The position numbers were made by a program, and so were the translations under genes. This document shows, piece by piece, positions 34,777 to 46,450 of a DNA stretch of 64,000 nucleotides. The DNA is from CBDFKF01 sp965248765 (lineage in GTDB: Bacteria; Pseudomonadota; Alphaproteobacteria; VGEJ01): NCBI GenBank assembly GCA_965248765.1, contig CBDFKF010000004.1:1736001-1800000 (forward strand), in the 5' to 3' direction. A model generated the notes under the pieces. It had not been told where the DNA came from. It ran no database searches and was given only the letters and a program-made list of their open reading frames with translations. Positions within the stretch are counted from its first letter, which is position 1. Each line of letters starts with the position of its first letter.

Positions 34777-35889
34777 GTGAGCGCACCACCAGACCAATCG
34801 CTGAAGCGCACGCCGCTCCACGATCTGCACGCTGAGCTCGGCGCCAAGCTGGTGCCGTTCGCCGGCTACCACATGCCGGTGAACTACCCGGCCGGCGTGC
34901 TCGCCGAGCACAATCACACCCGCGCCCACGCCAGCCTCTTCGATGTCTCGCACATGGGCCAGCTCCGGCTGTCGGGCGCCGATCCGGCGGCCGCGATCGA
35001 GACTCTCGTGCCGAGCGACATCGCGGGCCTCAAACCGGGTCGCATGCGCTACACCATGTTTACCAACGAGGCCGCCGGCATCCTCGACGATCTGATGGTG
35101 ACGCGCTGCGACGATCACCTGTTGGTCGTCGTCAACGCCGCCTGCAAGGAGCGTGATCTCGCCCACCTGCGCGACGGCCTAGCCGGCCGTGCCGAGATCG
35201 AGGTGCTCGACAACCGCGCGCTCATCGCCCTCCAGGGCCCGGCCGCGGCCGCCGTCATGGCCCGCCTCGCGCCGTCGGCAGCCGAACTCCGCTTCATGGC
35301 GGCGGCAACGATGGCGGTGGCCGGCATCGAGGATGTCGTGGTCTCGCGCTCAGGCTACACCGGCGAGGATGGCTTCGAGATCTCGGTGCCGGCGGCCCGG
35401 GCCGAGGCGCTCTACCGTCTCCTTCTCGCCGAGCCCGAGGTCGCGCCCGCCGGTCTCGGCGCCCGCGATTCGCTCCGGCTGGAGGCCGGGCTGTGCCTCT
35501 ACGGCCACGACCTCGATGAGACGACGAGTCCGGTCGAGGCGGCGCTGAGCTGGACCATCGGTAAGCGACGGGACGGAGGCTTTCCGGGCGATGGCATCAT
35601 CGCCCGTCAGCTCGCCGAGGGCACCGCCCGACGGCGCGTCGGCATGCGCCCCGCCGACCGTGCGCCGGCGCGCGAGGGCACCGAGATTCGCGACACCGAC
35701 GGCACCCCGCTCGGGCACGTCACCAGCGGCAGCTTCGGCCCGACCGTGGGCGGCCCGATTGCGATGGGTTACATCGACACCGCCGCCGCCGCACCGGAAA
35801 CCGAGCTCAGGCTTTTGGTGCGCGGTACCGAGCGAGCCGCGCGCGTGGTCCCGCTTCCTTTCGTCCCACACCGCTATCTCACCAACTGA
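34777..35889 (+). CDS. gcvT: Glycine cleavage system T protein (aminomethyltransferase)
   Basis: 370 residues: LKRTPLHDLHAELGAKLVPFAGYHMPVNYPAGVLAEHNHTR, DVSHMGQLRLSG, RSGYTGEDGFEISVPA, LGARDSLRLEAGLCLYGHDLDE and the C-terminal HVTSGSFGPTVGGPIAMGYI. It transfers the aminomethyl carbon from H-protein lipoyl to tetrahydrofolate, releasing ammonia. The GTG at 34777 follows GGGAGAG and was preferred over an in-frame GTG at 34756. First gene of gcvTHP under the glycine riboswitch. Confidence 0.97.
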   Translation: MSAPPDQSLKRTPLHDLHAELGAKLVPFAGYHMPVNYPAGVLAEHNHTRAHASLFDVSHMGQLRLSGADPAAAIETLVPSDIAGLKPGRMRYTMFTNEAAGILDDLMVTRCDDHLLVVVNAACKERDLAHLRDGLAGRAEIEVLDNRALIALQGPAAAAVMARLAPSAAELRFMAAATMAVAGIEDVVVSRSGYTGEDGFEISVPAARAEALYRLLLAEPEVAPAGLGARDSLRLEAGLCLYGHDLDETTSPVEAALSWTIGKRRDGGFPGDGIIARQLAEGTARRRVGMRPADRAPAREGTEIRDTDGTPLGHVTSGSFGPTVGGPIAMGYIDTAAAAPETELRLLVRGTERAARVVPLPFVPHRYLTN

Positions 35890-35907
35890 ACGGATCGAGA
35901 GATCGCC

Positions 35908-36288
35908 ATGACCGACATCATCAAATACACCAGCGAGCACGAGTGGATTGAGGTCGTCGACGGGCTCGGCACGGTTGGCATCACCGAGTACGCCCAGGAA
36001 CAGCTTGGCGATGTCGTCTATGTCGAGCTGCCCGCGCTCGGCACTGTGCTCGAGCGCGGCGCCGAGACGGCCGTGGTCGAATCGGTCAAGGCCGCGAGCG
36101 AGATCTACGCCCCGGTCTCTGGTGAGATCGTTGAGGTCAACGAAGCGCTGGAGGACAACCCGGGGCTCGTCAACGAGAGCGCCACCGGCGAGGGGTGGTT
36201 CCTCAAGATCAGGCTGTCCGATCCGACCGAGCTCGATGAGCTGCTCGATCAGGAAGCCTACCTCCGATTAGTGGAAGGCCTGGACTGA
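35908..36288 (+). CDS. gcvH: Glycine cleavage system H protein
   Basis: 126 residues with the lipoylation site in V-E-S-V-K-A-A-S-E-I-Y (Lys near residue 62), the HEWIE N-terminal block and GEGWFLKI. Carries the aminomethyl group between P and T proteins on lipoyl-lysine. 18 bp after gcvT, 53 bp before gcvP. Confidence 0.97.
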   Translation: MTDIIKYTSEHEWIEVVDGLGTVGITEYAQEQLGDVVYVELPALGTVLERGAETAVVESVKAASEIYAPVSGEIVEVNEALEDNPGLVNESATGEGWFLKIRLSDPTELDELLDQEAYLRLVEGLD

Positions 36289-36341
36289 GTCAGCCCCCAG
36301 CCCAGTCGTCGACCGCCCGCAGAGCGCGAGAGAGGCATCGC

Positions 36342-39239
<2,898 letters not shown>

Positions 39240-39348
39240 AAAGGCAGCAACGCGCCGGAGACCTCTCCCGCCCGCGGGCGAGGGTGTGACCTCGCTGCCA
39301 CTTCCGGGTACAGCCACAACCGGTTATCTCTGACCGGCCTTTGTGTTT

Positions 39349-39364
39349 CCAACTAATAAGTTGG
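39349..39364. promoter_or_regulatory. Palindromic operator for the TetR-type gene
   Basis: CCAACT-AATA-AGTTGG, perfect 6-bp arms, 63 bp before the TetR-type start. The right arm with its flank (AGTTGGTTATT) resembles AGTTAGTTATA on the minus strand about 35 bp before the downstream SRPBCC gene, so one regulator could bind both promoters. Confidence 0.5.
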
Positions 39365-39426
39365 TTATTCCAGCTATGTCGACGCATCTTGCTTCCGACG
39401 GATTGGTTTGAGGCGGAGCACCCAAG

Positions 39427-40084
39427 TTGGGCAGACCAAAGAGCTATGACCGTGAAGACGTCGCCCGGAAGGCGATGGAGCTTTTCTGGCAGCGCGGCGG
39501 TCACGCCACCTCCACAAAAGCGCTCGCAGACCACATGGGAATCAATGTTTACAGCCTGTTCGCAGAGTTTGACTCCAAACAGGGCCTGTTTGAGACCGCG
39601 CTCGCTCTCTACGACCGAGACGGTCGTGGCCAACTCCTTCGGTGCCCTGGAAGCTCCGGGAGCCGGGTTGAGGGAGGTCGTCGAGGTCATCGAGTTCTTC
39701 GCACGCTGGGCCGGCGGGCCAGGTGCCGAACGCGGCTGCTTGTTGTGTAACACGGCCACCGAGCGGGCACCCAGCGACCCCTCCAGCAAGGGCTTTGCCG
39801 AGGCCTACATCGAACGCATCCAGGGGGCGATCTGCCAGGCATTGGAAAACGCCAAGGCAAATGGTGAGTTGCGCCCCGAGGTCTCCTGCGGGGATCAGGG
39901 CCGGCTACTAACCTCTATGTTGCTTGGGTTCTGCGTACTGACGCGTGCAGGGGTCGATAGCGACGTCGTCGCCGGTGCGGCGCGCGCTGCGTGCGGGGCG
40001 TTGAACGCATGCCGCGTTGAAGGCGACCGTACCGGAACTAAGGCCAACCAACCGAGGACCCGTCACGGGGCCCGGCAGAAGTGA
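39427..40084 (+). pseudogene. TetR/AcrR-family regulator, frameshifted near 39620
   Basis: The TTG start gives GRPKSYDREDVARKAMELFWQRGGHATSTKALADHMGINVYSLFAEFDSKQGLFETALALYDR, a full TetR DNA-binding domain. The ligand domain continues one frame over (ETVVANSFGALEAPGAGLREVVEVIEFFARW...RGCLLCNTATERA...LLTSMLLGFCVLTRAG), typical of AcrR-like proteins with the GCLL-N block. One indel near 39615-39625 splits it. Probably controls itself and the SRPBCC gene. Confidence 0.75.
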
Positions 40085-40142
40085 GTGGCTCCAAGAGGCG
40101 ATCATACTTATAACTAACTGAACAATTGGAAACGAGGGAACG

Positions 40143-40688
40143 ATGATTCACAATGAACGAACACGAGATGTGGACGCGACGCCTGAGGAGGTGTGGGCGG
40201 TTTTGGGGCGTTTCATGCATATCGACGCGTTCGCTCCGAGCGTTGTTTCCGTCGATGCCCTTACCGACGATGAGGAAGGCATGGGGTCGACGCGACGCTG
40301 CCATTTCAAGGATGGCAACTCGGTTGTCGAGGAGGTGGTCGAGTGGACAACCGATCGCCAGTACCGCGTTCGTCTGTCCGAGGTGAAGCGGATGCCGCTT
40401 GATGAAGCGTACGGAGAGCTATCCGTCGAGCCGCTGGGCAACGGGCGTTCGCGCACGAAGATGGCGATGGACTACCGAGTGAAGTTCGGCCCTATCGGGT
40501 GGCTTATGGGCCAGACCATGATGAAGATGATGATGGGCAAGATCTTCGACGAAGTGTTGAAGGGGTTAGACGATAAGGTCCGCGCCGATCGGGCCGCAAC
40601 TGTGCCGGGGCAGGCGTCGCCGGAAGCGGGCTTCGGCACGGCTCCTCGGACCGGTCAGCCAGCAACTTCGCCATCCCCGACTTCATAG
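40143..40688 (+). CDS. SRPBCC-family (polyketide cyclase-like) protein
   Basis: 181 residues. Start-domain pattern: RTRDVDATPEEVWAVLGRFMHIDAFAPSVVSVDAL, GSTRRCHFKDGNSVVEEVVEWTTDRQYRVRLSE, and a final amphipathic/hydrophobic helix IGWLMGQTMMKMMMGKIFDEVLKGLDDKV. It has a hydrophobic ligand-binding helix-grip fold; the ligand is unknown. GAGGGA precedes the ATG. Lies 58 bp after the TetR-type gene and is its likely target. Confidence 0.8.
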   Translation: MIHNERTRDVDATPEEVWAVLGRFMHIDAFAPSVVSVDALTDDEEGMGSTRRCHFKDGNSVVEEVVEWTTDRQYRVRLSEVKRMPLDEAYGELSVEPLGNGRSRTKMAMDYRVKFGPIGWLMGQTMMKMMMGKIFDEVLKGLDDKVRADRAATVPGQASPEAGFGTAPRTGQPATSPSPTS

Positions 40689-40753
40689 GTGCGACTGCGG
40701 CACCGCCTGCTCGCCGCTGGATTCCTACCGGGACGCCGCCAAGTAGGAGGCTG

Positions 40754-41689
40754 CTAGGCGCTTCGTTCCGCCGCGCGACGTCGGGCGCGCTCCGGTGCGG
40801 TCGCGAGGTAGAGTCCGACCAGGATCACGACGAGGCCGACCATGTGGTATGGCTCGAGTGCCTCGCCGAGCAATCCGACCGCCAAGCTCCCGCTGAGAAT
40901 GGGCAACAGATAGTTGAACTGGCCGGCGACTGCCGGCCCAAGCGCGCGGACGCCAGCGTTGTAGAACACGAAAGCGATGACGTTCGGGAAAATCGAGGCA
41001 TACCCGATCATCGCGGCGGTTTCCCAGGTGAGCACGAAGTCCATCGGCGCGAACAGCTCCGAGACATAGACCACGCCGTTGAGCGCGCTACCGCCGAGCG
41101 CGAAGATCCACAGGAACGCGAGCGGGTCGAGGCCTTCGGGCATGTAGCGTAGGAACAGGCTGTAGAGCGCCCACGCCGTGACCGCGCCGACGGTCAGAAT
41201 ATCGCCGATGTTGACGTCGAGCCCGACCAGCACCCCGAGATCGCCGCGAACGACGATGACAACGACGCCCAGGAGCGCAATAGCGGTTCCGGCCGCCCGT
41301 CGCCACGTGACGACATCGCGGTAGAGCAGCCACGACAGGGCGACGATAACGACCGGGACGGTGGCCAACACCAGGCTGGCGTTGATCGCGGTGGTGAAGG
41401 TGAGGCCGTTGAGGAAGAGGTGGTAGGAGAGGCTAACGCCAAGCGTGCCGATCAGCACGATCTTGAACCAGTGCCGCTTGACCAAGTCGCGCCGGGCGAG
41501 CACGCGTGGTAGCGCGAACGGCGTCAGCACCGCCAAACCAATGAACCACGACCAGAAGACGAGCGCCGCTGGCGGCACTTGACCGACGGCGACCTTCGAG
41601 ACGACGTTGTTGAGCGCCCAGAAGCACATCGTCAGGAACAGCAGGAGGTAGGGCAGCGCAGCCGGCCCCCAGCGTGGTCGGTGACGCAT
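40754..41689 (-). CDS. EamA-family (DMT) transporter
   Basis: 311 residues, ten TM segments as two EamA repeats: LLLFLTMCFWALNNVVSKVAVGQVPPAALVFWSWFIGLAVL and VGAVTAWALYSLFLRYMPEGLDPLAFLWIFALGG, ending ALEPYHMVGLVVILVGLYLA. A drug/metabolite exporter of unknown substrate. The ATG at 41689 follows AGGAG at proper spacing and was chosen over longer reads. Confidence 0.88.
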   Translation of the reverse strand: MRHRPRWGPAALPYLLLFLTMCFWALNNVVSKVAVGQVPPAALVFWSWFIGLAVLTPFALPRVLARRDLVKRHWFKIVLIGTLGVSLSYHLFLNGLTFTTAINASLVLATVPVVIVALSWLLYRDVVTWRRAAGTAIALLGVVVIVVRGDLGVLVGLDVNIGDILTVGAVTAWALYSLFLRYMPEGLDPLAFLWIFALGGSALNGVVYVSELFAPMDFVLTWETAAMIGYASIFPNVIAFVFYNAGVRALGPAVAGQFNYLLPILSGSLAVGLLGEALEPYHMVGLVVILVGLYLATAPERARRRAAERSA

Positions 41690-41920
41690 CGAGACTCCTC
41701 TCGCGGAAATCAGGCGTCGGCGGACCGCACGAGAGTTGCCCCTCATGAAACCCGACAAAGAGTGACATTACGGTTGGCGCGATTCGGAGTCTACGCGATC
41801 AGCCTTCCAACGTCCGGTTCGGGAAGAAACGATCCTAAGCTGGATACAGGTGCGTGCCTCAGGCGCAGCGTCCGATTGGTTTGCAGCGTAGCGGTGGAGA
41901 CCTTCGGGGTGGGTACACCG

Positions 41921-42292
41921 TCAAAACTCCGGCATGAAACCGCGCTCGAGGCAGGCCTCCCGAGGCTTGTGAACGACCAGCGCCCGCGGCGAGAACTTCC
42001 TGAACGGAATCACCACACCAACGACGTCGATATGCATCATGCCGCTGGTGCAGTCGACCGTAACGTCCATCACGTAGCCGGTCTTGCGCATGCCGGATGG
42101 CGTCGTTTCGACCGTCGTCCAGTCGACGGGCTCGCCCGTGTAGTCGGTATAGGGCGGCTCATAGCCACCGCGGGTTCGGTCAAACGACGACACATCGGCG
42201 ACAATGCCGGCAGCGGCCATGGCGATGAGCAGAGCAGCCACAGCGATGAACGCCAGCTTTGTTCTCCGTGGACCGGCCGGGTTGGTGGTCAT
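41921..42292 (-). CDS. Small membrane-anchored protein of unknown function
   Basis: 123 residues: a single N-terminal TM or uncleaved signal (LAFIAVAALLIAMAAAGIVADV), then an extracytoplasmic domain with two Cys (DCTSGM and REACLERGF) that could form a disulfide. The ATG overlaps the stop of the upstream TetR-type gene (ATGA), so the pair is cotranscribed. No family recognised. Confidence 0.65.
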   Translation of the reverse strand: MTTNPAGPRRTKLAFIAVAALLIAMAAAGIVADVSSFDRTRGGYEPPYTDYTGEPVDWTTVETTPSGMRKTGYVMDVTVDCTSGMMHIDVVGVVIPFRKFSPRALVVHKPREACLERGFMPEF

Positions 42293-43008
42293 GATGAGGC
42301 CTCTTTGGGCGGAAGCCGAGAACGACCAGGTCGCGCTGTGACGACGTCGGATGGCCGGCCGGAGGCCCCGCCCGCCAGCGTCTGGACGGTACCGGCAATC
42401 ATCGCGCTCCCGGCATCACAGAGCGTCGCCCAGCCTTGGTCGGTTTGCAGATCGAGACCGACGAAGACGCGCAGCCGTCGGCCGCGCGCGGCGAGGTAAT
42501 TGGCCGCGGCACCCAAGAGGGCGAGCGCGGGGCCGACGCGACCGAGGAGGATGCTCTCATCGACCGCGAACCGCTCGGCAAGACGCCGCATCATCGCGAT
42601 GCTCCGCATCTCCCGAACCATCTCCAGCGCCTCGGTCAGCGCGTTGCGATCCGACATCTCCCACGCGATGACCTCGAGCGTCACCGGATGGCCGCGCAGG
42701 AACGCGGCGTGGCGCTCGAAGACCAGCGTAAGCGCCGCGCTCAGACCCTCGGGCTGGTTCGGATCGGGCAGCGGTTCGCGCAGGATGTCGTCGACCTGCC
42801 ACCAGAAATCGCCGTTCTCGCCATAAGCCGCCAGCAGACCCGGCAGGCCGCCGAAGTATCGGTAGATCAGCACCTTATCGACGCCGGCGCGCCGGGCAAC
42901 CGCGCTGATGCCGACCGCGCCGAACCCGCCGTCAAGGATCAGCTCCTCGACGGCGGCCATCAGCTTGGCTTCGGTCGCGTCGCGATCGCGCTGTGTACCA
43001 TTGGCCAC
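42289..43008 (-). CDS. TetR-family transcriptional regulator
   Basis: 239 residues from a GTG start: AKLMAAVEELILDGGFGAVGISAVARRAGVDKVLIYRYFGGLPGLLAAYGE is the TetR helix-turn-helix domain, followed by a long helical ligand domain. Start choice: the open frame reaches upstream, but that part would include the 20-bp palindrome at 43025-43044, which is better read as its own operator. Cotranscribed with the small membrane protein at 41921. Confidence 0.85.
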   Translation of the reverse strand: MANGTQRDRDATEAKLMAAVEELILDGGFGAVGISAVARRAGVDKVLIYRYFGGLPGLLAAYGENGDFWWQVDDILREPLPDPNQPEGLSAALTLVFERHAAFLRGHPVTLEVIAWEMSDRNALTEALEMVREMRSIAMMRRLAERFAVDESILLGRVGPALALLGAAANYLAARGRRLRVFVGLDLQTDQGWATLCDAGSAMIAGTVQTLAGGASGRPSDVVTARPGRSRLPPKEASS

Positions 43009-43024
43009 GTGAAAACGCCCGGCG

Positions 43025-43044
43025 TTGTCACCTATCGGTGACAA
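43025..43044. promoter_or_regulatory. Perfect palindromic operator of the TetR gene
   Basis: TTGTCACC-TATC-GGTGACAA with exact 8-bp arms, 17 bp before the GTG. A related half-site (TGTGACAAC) lies near 43116. The arrangement indicates autoregulation. Confidence 0.7.
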
Positions 43045-43181
43045 TCAAGCGCTGTTGTTCACGCTGGCCCGATCCTGGTAGCCCGCGCGAACACGCACAT
43101 GAATCCGCACACAATGTGACAACTGCACGCTGACTCCGCGGCCGCCGCCTCCATATTCCACGCACAGGAGGGCTACCGCAC

Positions 43182-43433
43182 ATGCTGCCAACGCTATTCT
43201 TCAGTCGCTGCGACCGCTGGCTCCAGGACGGCACGCCGGTCGTGAGCTGCGTGATCTTCACGGAAAACCGGCGGATCGGCACCATTGTCGGACGCGAACA
43301 GACCCGTCAGATGGTGTTTACGCCCGAGCTCGAGGGTTTCCGTTTCTCATCCTTTGAGCGTCTCATGGACGCCAAGCAGGCCGTGCGCGATGCCGTGCTC
43401 GGACCCCAAGGGCGAGCGCCACTCGCCGCCTGA
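43182..43433 (+). CDS. Small hypothetical protein
   Basis: 83 residues (MLPTLFFSRCDRWLQDGTPVVSCVIFTENRRIGTIVGREQTRQMVFTPELEGFRFSS...). AGGAGG lies 10 nt before the ATG, and the gene is divergent from the TetR gene next to its operator. The sequence suggests a small beta-rich soluble protein. Family unknown. Confidence 0.6.
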   Translation: MLPTLFFSRCDRWLQDGTPVVSCVIFTENRRIGTIVGREQTRQMVFTPELEGFRFSSFERLMDAKQAVRDAVLGPQGRAPLAA

Positions 43434-43550
43434 TCCATCCCCGCGCCTGATCCATCCCAAGTGGCCTCTCCCGAGGCCCCGATCCGGCCGTCCGCTGCGC
43501 CGGCGTGGTGCTAGAATACGCCGACGCCTCGCCCAGGACGGGAGGATAGG

Positions 43551-45053
43551 ATGACTCAACGCGCGCACGCCGAGACCGGCGAGCAACGGCGCAATCCGCT
43601 CGGGCTCGCCGATGCCAGCCTTTTTTGCGAGCAGTGCTTTATCGATGGCGCCTGGCGCGATGCCGACGACGGCGCCACCATCGACGTCACCAACCCGGCC
43701 ACCGCCACCGTGATCGGCACCGTGCCCAAGATGGGCGCGGCCGAGACGGCGCGGGCCATTGCCGCCGCCGATGCCGCCTGGCCGGCCTGGCGCGCCCGCA
43801 CCGCCAAGGACCGGGCGGCGATCCTGCGTCGCCTCTATGAGCTGATGATGGCGAACCAGGACGACCTCGCCATCATCATGACGGCCGAGCAAGGCAAACC
43901 GCTCGCTGAGTCGCGCGGGGAAATCGCTTATTCGGCCGGCTTCATTGAGTGGTTCGGCGAAGAGGGCAAGCGGGTCTATGGCGATACCATCCCCGGCCAC
44001 CAGCCGGACAAGCGCATCATCGTCCTCAAGGAGCCGATCGGGGTCTGCGCCGCCATCACGCCGTGGAACTTCCCCTCGGCGATGATCACGCGCAAGGCGG
44101 GCCCGGCGCTAGCCGCGAGCTGTCCGATGGTGGTCAAGCCGGCGACGGCAACGCCCTATTCGGCCCTGGCACTTGCCGAGCTTGCCGTGCGCGCCGGTGT
44201 GCCTCAGGGCATTTTCAACGTCATCACCGGCGGCTCGACCGCGATCGGCGGTGAGATGACGTCGAACCCGACCGTGCGCAAACTCACCTTCACCGGCTCG
44301 ACCGAGATCGGCAAGCTGCTGATGGCCCAATGCGCCGCCACTGTGAAGAAGGTCTCGCTCGAGCTCGGTGGCAATGCGCCGTTCATCGTCTTTGACGATG
44401 CCGACCTCGACGCCGCGGTCGAGGGCGCTATCGCCTCGAAGTACCGCAACACCGGCCAGACCTGCGTCTGCGCCAACCGCTTCCTCGTGCAGGACTCGGT
44501 CTACGATGCATTTGCCGACAAGCTTGCCGCCGCCGTCGCCGCGCTCGCGGTTGGCGATGGCCTCAAGGGCGAGACGCAACAAGGCCCGCTGATCGATACC
44601 GCCGCGCTCGACAAGGTCGAGGAGCACATCCACGACGCCCTGGACAAGGGCGCCAAGGTGGCGCTCGGCGGCAAGCGGCACGCGCTCGGCGGCACCTTCT
44701 TCGAGCCGACGGTGCTCACCGGCGTCACGCCCGAGATGAAGGTCGCGCGCGAGGAGACGTTCGGTCCAGTGGCGCCGCTCTTCCGCTTCGAAACGGACGC
44801 CGAGGCCGTGGCGCTGGCCAACGATACCGAGTTCGGGCTCGCGGCCTACTTCTACTCGCGCGACATCAATCGCATCTGGCGCATCGCCGAGCAGGTCGAA
44901 TACGGCATCGTCGGCATCAACAGCGGTATCATCTCGACCGAGATCGCGCCGTTCGGCGGGATGAAGGAATCGGGGATCGGCCGCGAGGGCTCAAAGTACG
45001 GCATCGAGGAGTTCCTCGAGGTCAAGTACCTGTGCATCGGCGGCGTCGCCTGA
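43551..45053 (+). CDS. gabD: NAD(P)-dependent succinate-semialdehyde dehydrogenase
   Basis: 500 residues, an aldehyde dehydrogenase with TPWNFPSAMITRKAGPALAASC, the catalytic Glu in SLELGGNAPFIVFDDADLD, the nucleophilic Cys in NTGQTCVCANRF, and EETFGPVAPLFRF. Sub-family features (EQGKPLAESRGEI, GFIEWFGEEGKRVYGDTIPGH, IGVCAAITPWNFP and a C-terminal KESGIGREGSKYGIEEFLEVKYLC) are those of GabD. Oxidises succinate semialdehyde to succinate in GABA breakdown. Confidence 0.93.
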   Translation: MTQRAHAETGEQRRNPLGLADASLFCEQCFIDGAWRDADDGATIDVTNPATATVIGTVPKMGAAETARAIAAADAAWPAWRARTAKDRAAILRRLYELMMANQDDLAIIMTAEQGKPLAESRGEIAYSAGFIEWFGEEGKRVYGDTIPGHQPDKRIIVLKEPIGVCAAITPWNFPSAMITRKAGPALAASCPMVVKPATATPYSALALAELAVRAGVPQGIFNVITGGSTAIGGEMTSNPTVRKLTFTGSTEIGKLLMAQCAATVKKVSLELGGNAPFIVFDDADLDAAVEGAIASKYRNTGQTCVCANRFLVQDSVYDAFADKLAAAVAALAVGDGLKGETQQGPLIDTAALDKVEEHIHDALDKGAKVALGGKRHALGGTFFEPTVLTGVTPEMKVAREETFGPVAPLFRFETDAEAVALANDTEFGLAAYFYSRDINRIWRIAEQVEYGIVGINSGIISTEIAPFGGMKESGIGREGSKYGIEEFLEVKYLCIGGVA

Positions 45054-45069
45054 CGTATTGCCGCGCCGC

Positions 45070-45582
45070 TCACGAGCTGATCGCGACCGGCACCCGAACC
45101 ACCGGGCCTGACAGCACCAACGCGGCCGTGCCCATCGCCTCGCGCGCCGCAATCAGCCGGCCGTCGCGGTCGAGCGCACGATCGGCCAGGGCCACCATGC
45201 GGCGATTGGGCTGCGCGTGCGGCGCATGCCGGCGCAACCATTGCGCAGCGGCCGCCTCGCGGCCCTCGTGGGCCATCGCCAACACGATCAGCGCCGCCGC
45301 CATCGAGCGGCTGATGCCGGCGAAACAGTGGACCACCAGCGGGCGCTCAGCCATCCAACCCGCGACGAACTCGACTAGCTCATCGACGTGGTTGGCGTGC
45401 GGCAGCACCAGCCCGGGCGCGGGCTCGCTGATGTCATCGAGGCCGAGCCGCAGGTGCTGGTCCGATGGGATCCCGGGCGGTGTTCCGGGGAGTTCCTCCG
45501 GCGGCAACAGCGAGACGAGGTGGCTCGGACGAGCGGCCGCAACACAACCCGGCATGTCGAACAGCGAGCAAACGTAGATCAC
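45070..45582 (-). CDS. Protein tyrosine phosphatase-like protein
   Basis: 170 residues with the C-x5-R loop in V-V-H-C-F-A-G-I-S-R-S (HCxxGxxRS) and an upstream general-acid segment GLDDISEPAPG. It resembles the short phosphatases of alphaproteobacteria that begin with a V-V/I-Y-V-C strand followed by RPSHLVSLLPP, which is why the GTG at 45582 is preferred. It overlaps or abuts the TlpA-like gene upstream. Confidence 0.78.
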   Translation of the reverse strand: MIYVCSLFDMPGCVAAARPSHLVSLLPPEELPGTPPGIPSDQHLRLGLDDISEPAPGLVLPHANHVDELVEFVAGWMAERPLVVHCFAGISRSMAAALIVLAMAHEGREAAAAQWLRRHAPHAQPNRRMVALADRALDRDGRLIAAREAMGTAALVLSGPVVRVPVAISS

Positions 45583-45614
45583 GGCGCGGAGGCTGCCTTC
45601 TCCGGGGTCGCCAT

Positions 45615-46175
45615 TCAAGTCTGTTGTTCCGCCGCTAGCGCCGCGGCGATCGTTGCCCGGACCTGATCCAAATCGGCGTTGGTCTGGCTCGCCCCGCGCT
45701 CATGAATGAAGTGCAACAGCGCATGGCCGTCGCGGCCGAAGATCATCAAGGTCGGGATCCGGCTGACGCCGCCAAAGGCCGCGGCCACCGCCTCGTCCCC
45801 GCGCACCACCGCGAACCGCGGGGCGGTTCGGCGCAGGAACAAGGCGAGGCGTTCGCCGTCGTCGGCCGAGCCGGTGAAGTCCTCGAACAGATTGACCGCG
45901 ACGATGGCCACGTCATCGCCGGGAAACGCATCGGCGACCTCGTTGAGATGGGCGAACTCGACCGTGCACGGCGGGCACCAGCTCGCGAAGAAGGCGACGA
46001 CCACTATGCGATCAGCCATCGCCAGCGGCCGCTCGGCGGCACTGTCCAGACGCGGCAAGGTCTGCAGCATCTGCTTGAGCGGTGAGGTCAGCGCTGGCTC
46101 GGCGCCGGCAGTGCTGCCAGCGACGAGCATGAGCGCGGCGAGGACCAGCGCTGCGGTACGTGAAGCCATTGGCAT
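45615..46175 (-). CDS. Periplasmic TlpA-like thioredoxin-fold protein
   Basis: 186 residues: signal peptide MPMASRTAALVLAALMLVAGSTAGAEP, then a redoxin domain with the active site W-C-P-P-C in VVAFFASWCPPCTVEFAHLNEVAD, followed by VAIVAVNLFEDFTG and the cis-Pro loop SRIPTLMIFGRDG. A CPPC redox centre fits disulfide reduction in the periplasm, as for cytochrome c maturation helpers. Transcribed toward the phosphatase gene. Confidence 0.85.
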   Translation of the reverse strand: MPMASRTAALVLAALMLVAGSTAGAEPALTSPLKQMLQTLPRLDSAAERPLAMADRIVVVAFFASWCPPCTVEFAHLNEVADAFPGDDVAIVAVNLFEDFTGSADDGERLALFLRRTAPRFAVVRGDEAVAAAFGGVSRIPTLMIFGRDGHALLHFIHERGASQTNADLDQVRATIAAALAAEQQT

Positions 46176-46247
46176 AGAGATAGGCCGATCCGGCTCGCGA
46201 ATCACCCCGAGCGCCGCCATGCGCACGGACTCGTGAGTAACACTGAG

Positions 46248-46278
46248 CAGCCCCAGCCCCCAGCCCCAGCCCCAGCCC
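46248..46278. repeat. CAGCCCC microrepeat upstream of the thioredoxin gene
   Basis: About five imperfect copies of a 6-7 bp CAGCCC(C) unit in the leader between the TlpA-like gene and fliG. The G-rich strand has runs of G4 and could form a quadruplex. Confidence 0.5.
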
Positions 46279-46450
46279 AATGTATGGACCGCCTTTTTTT
46301 TCGCCGACAACCTTGCGTTACGTTCTCGCGGCATGATGCACCCGAAGACTCACAGACACTGTTGAAGCAACACGCGCCCACCCGCATAATCCTCACAGGA
46401 ATGTGATGGCCGCGATCGCGCTGGCGGTTCAGCAACGGCACTGTCGACTC

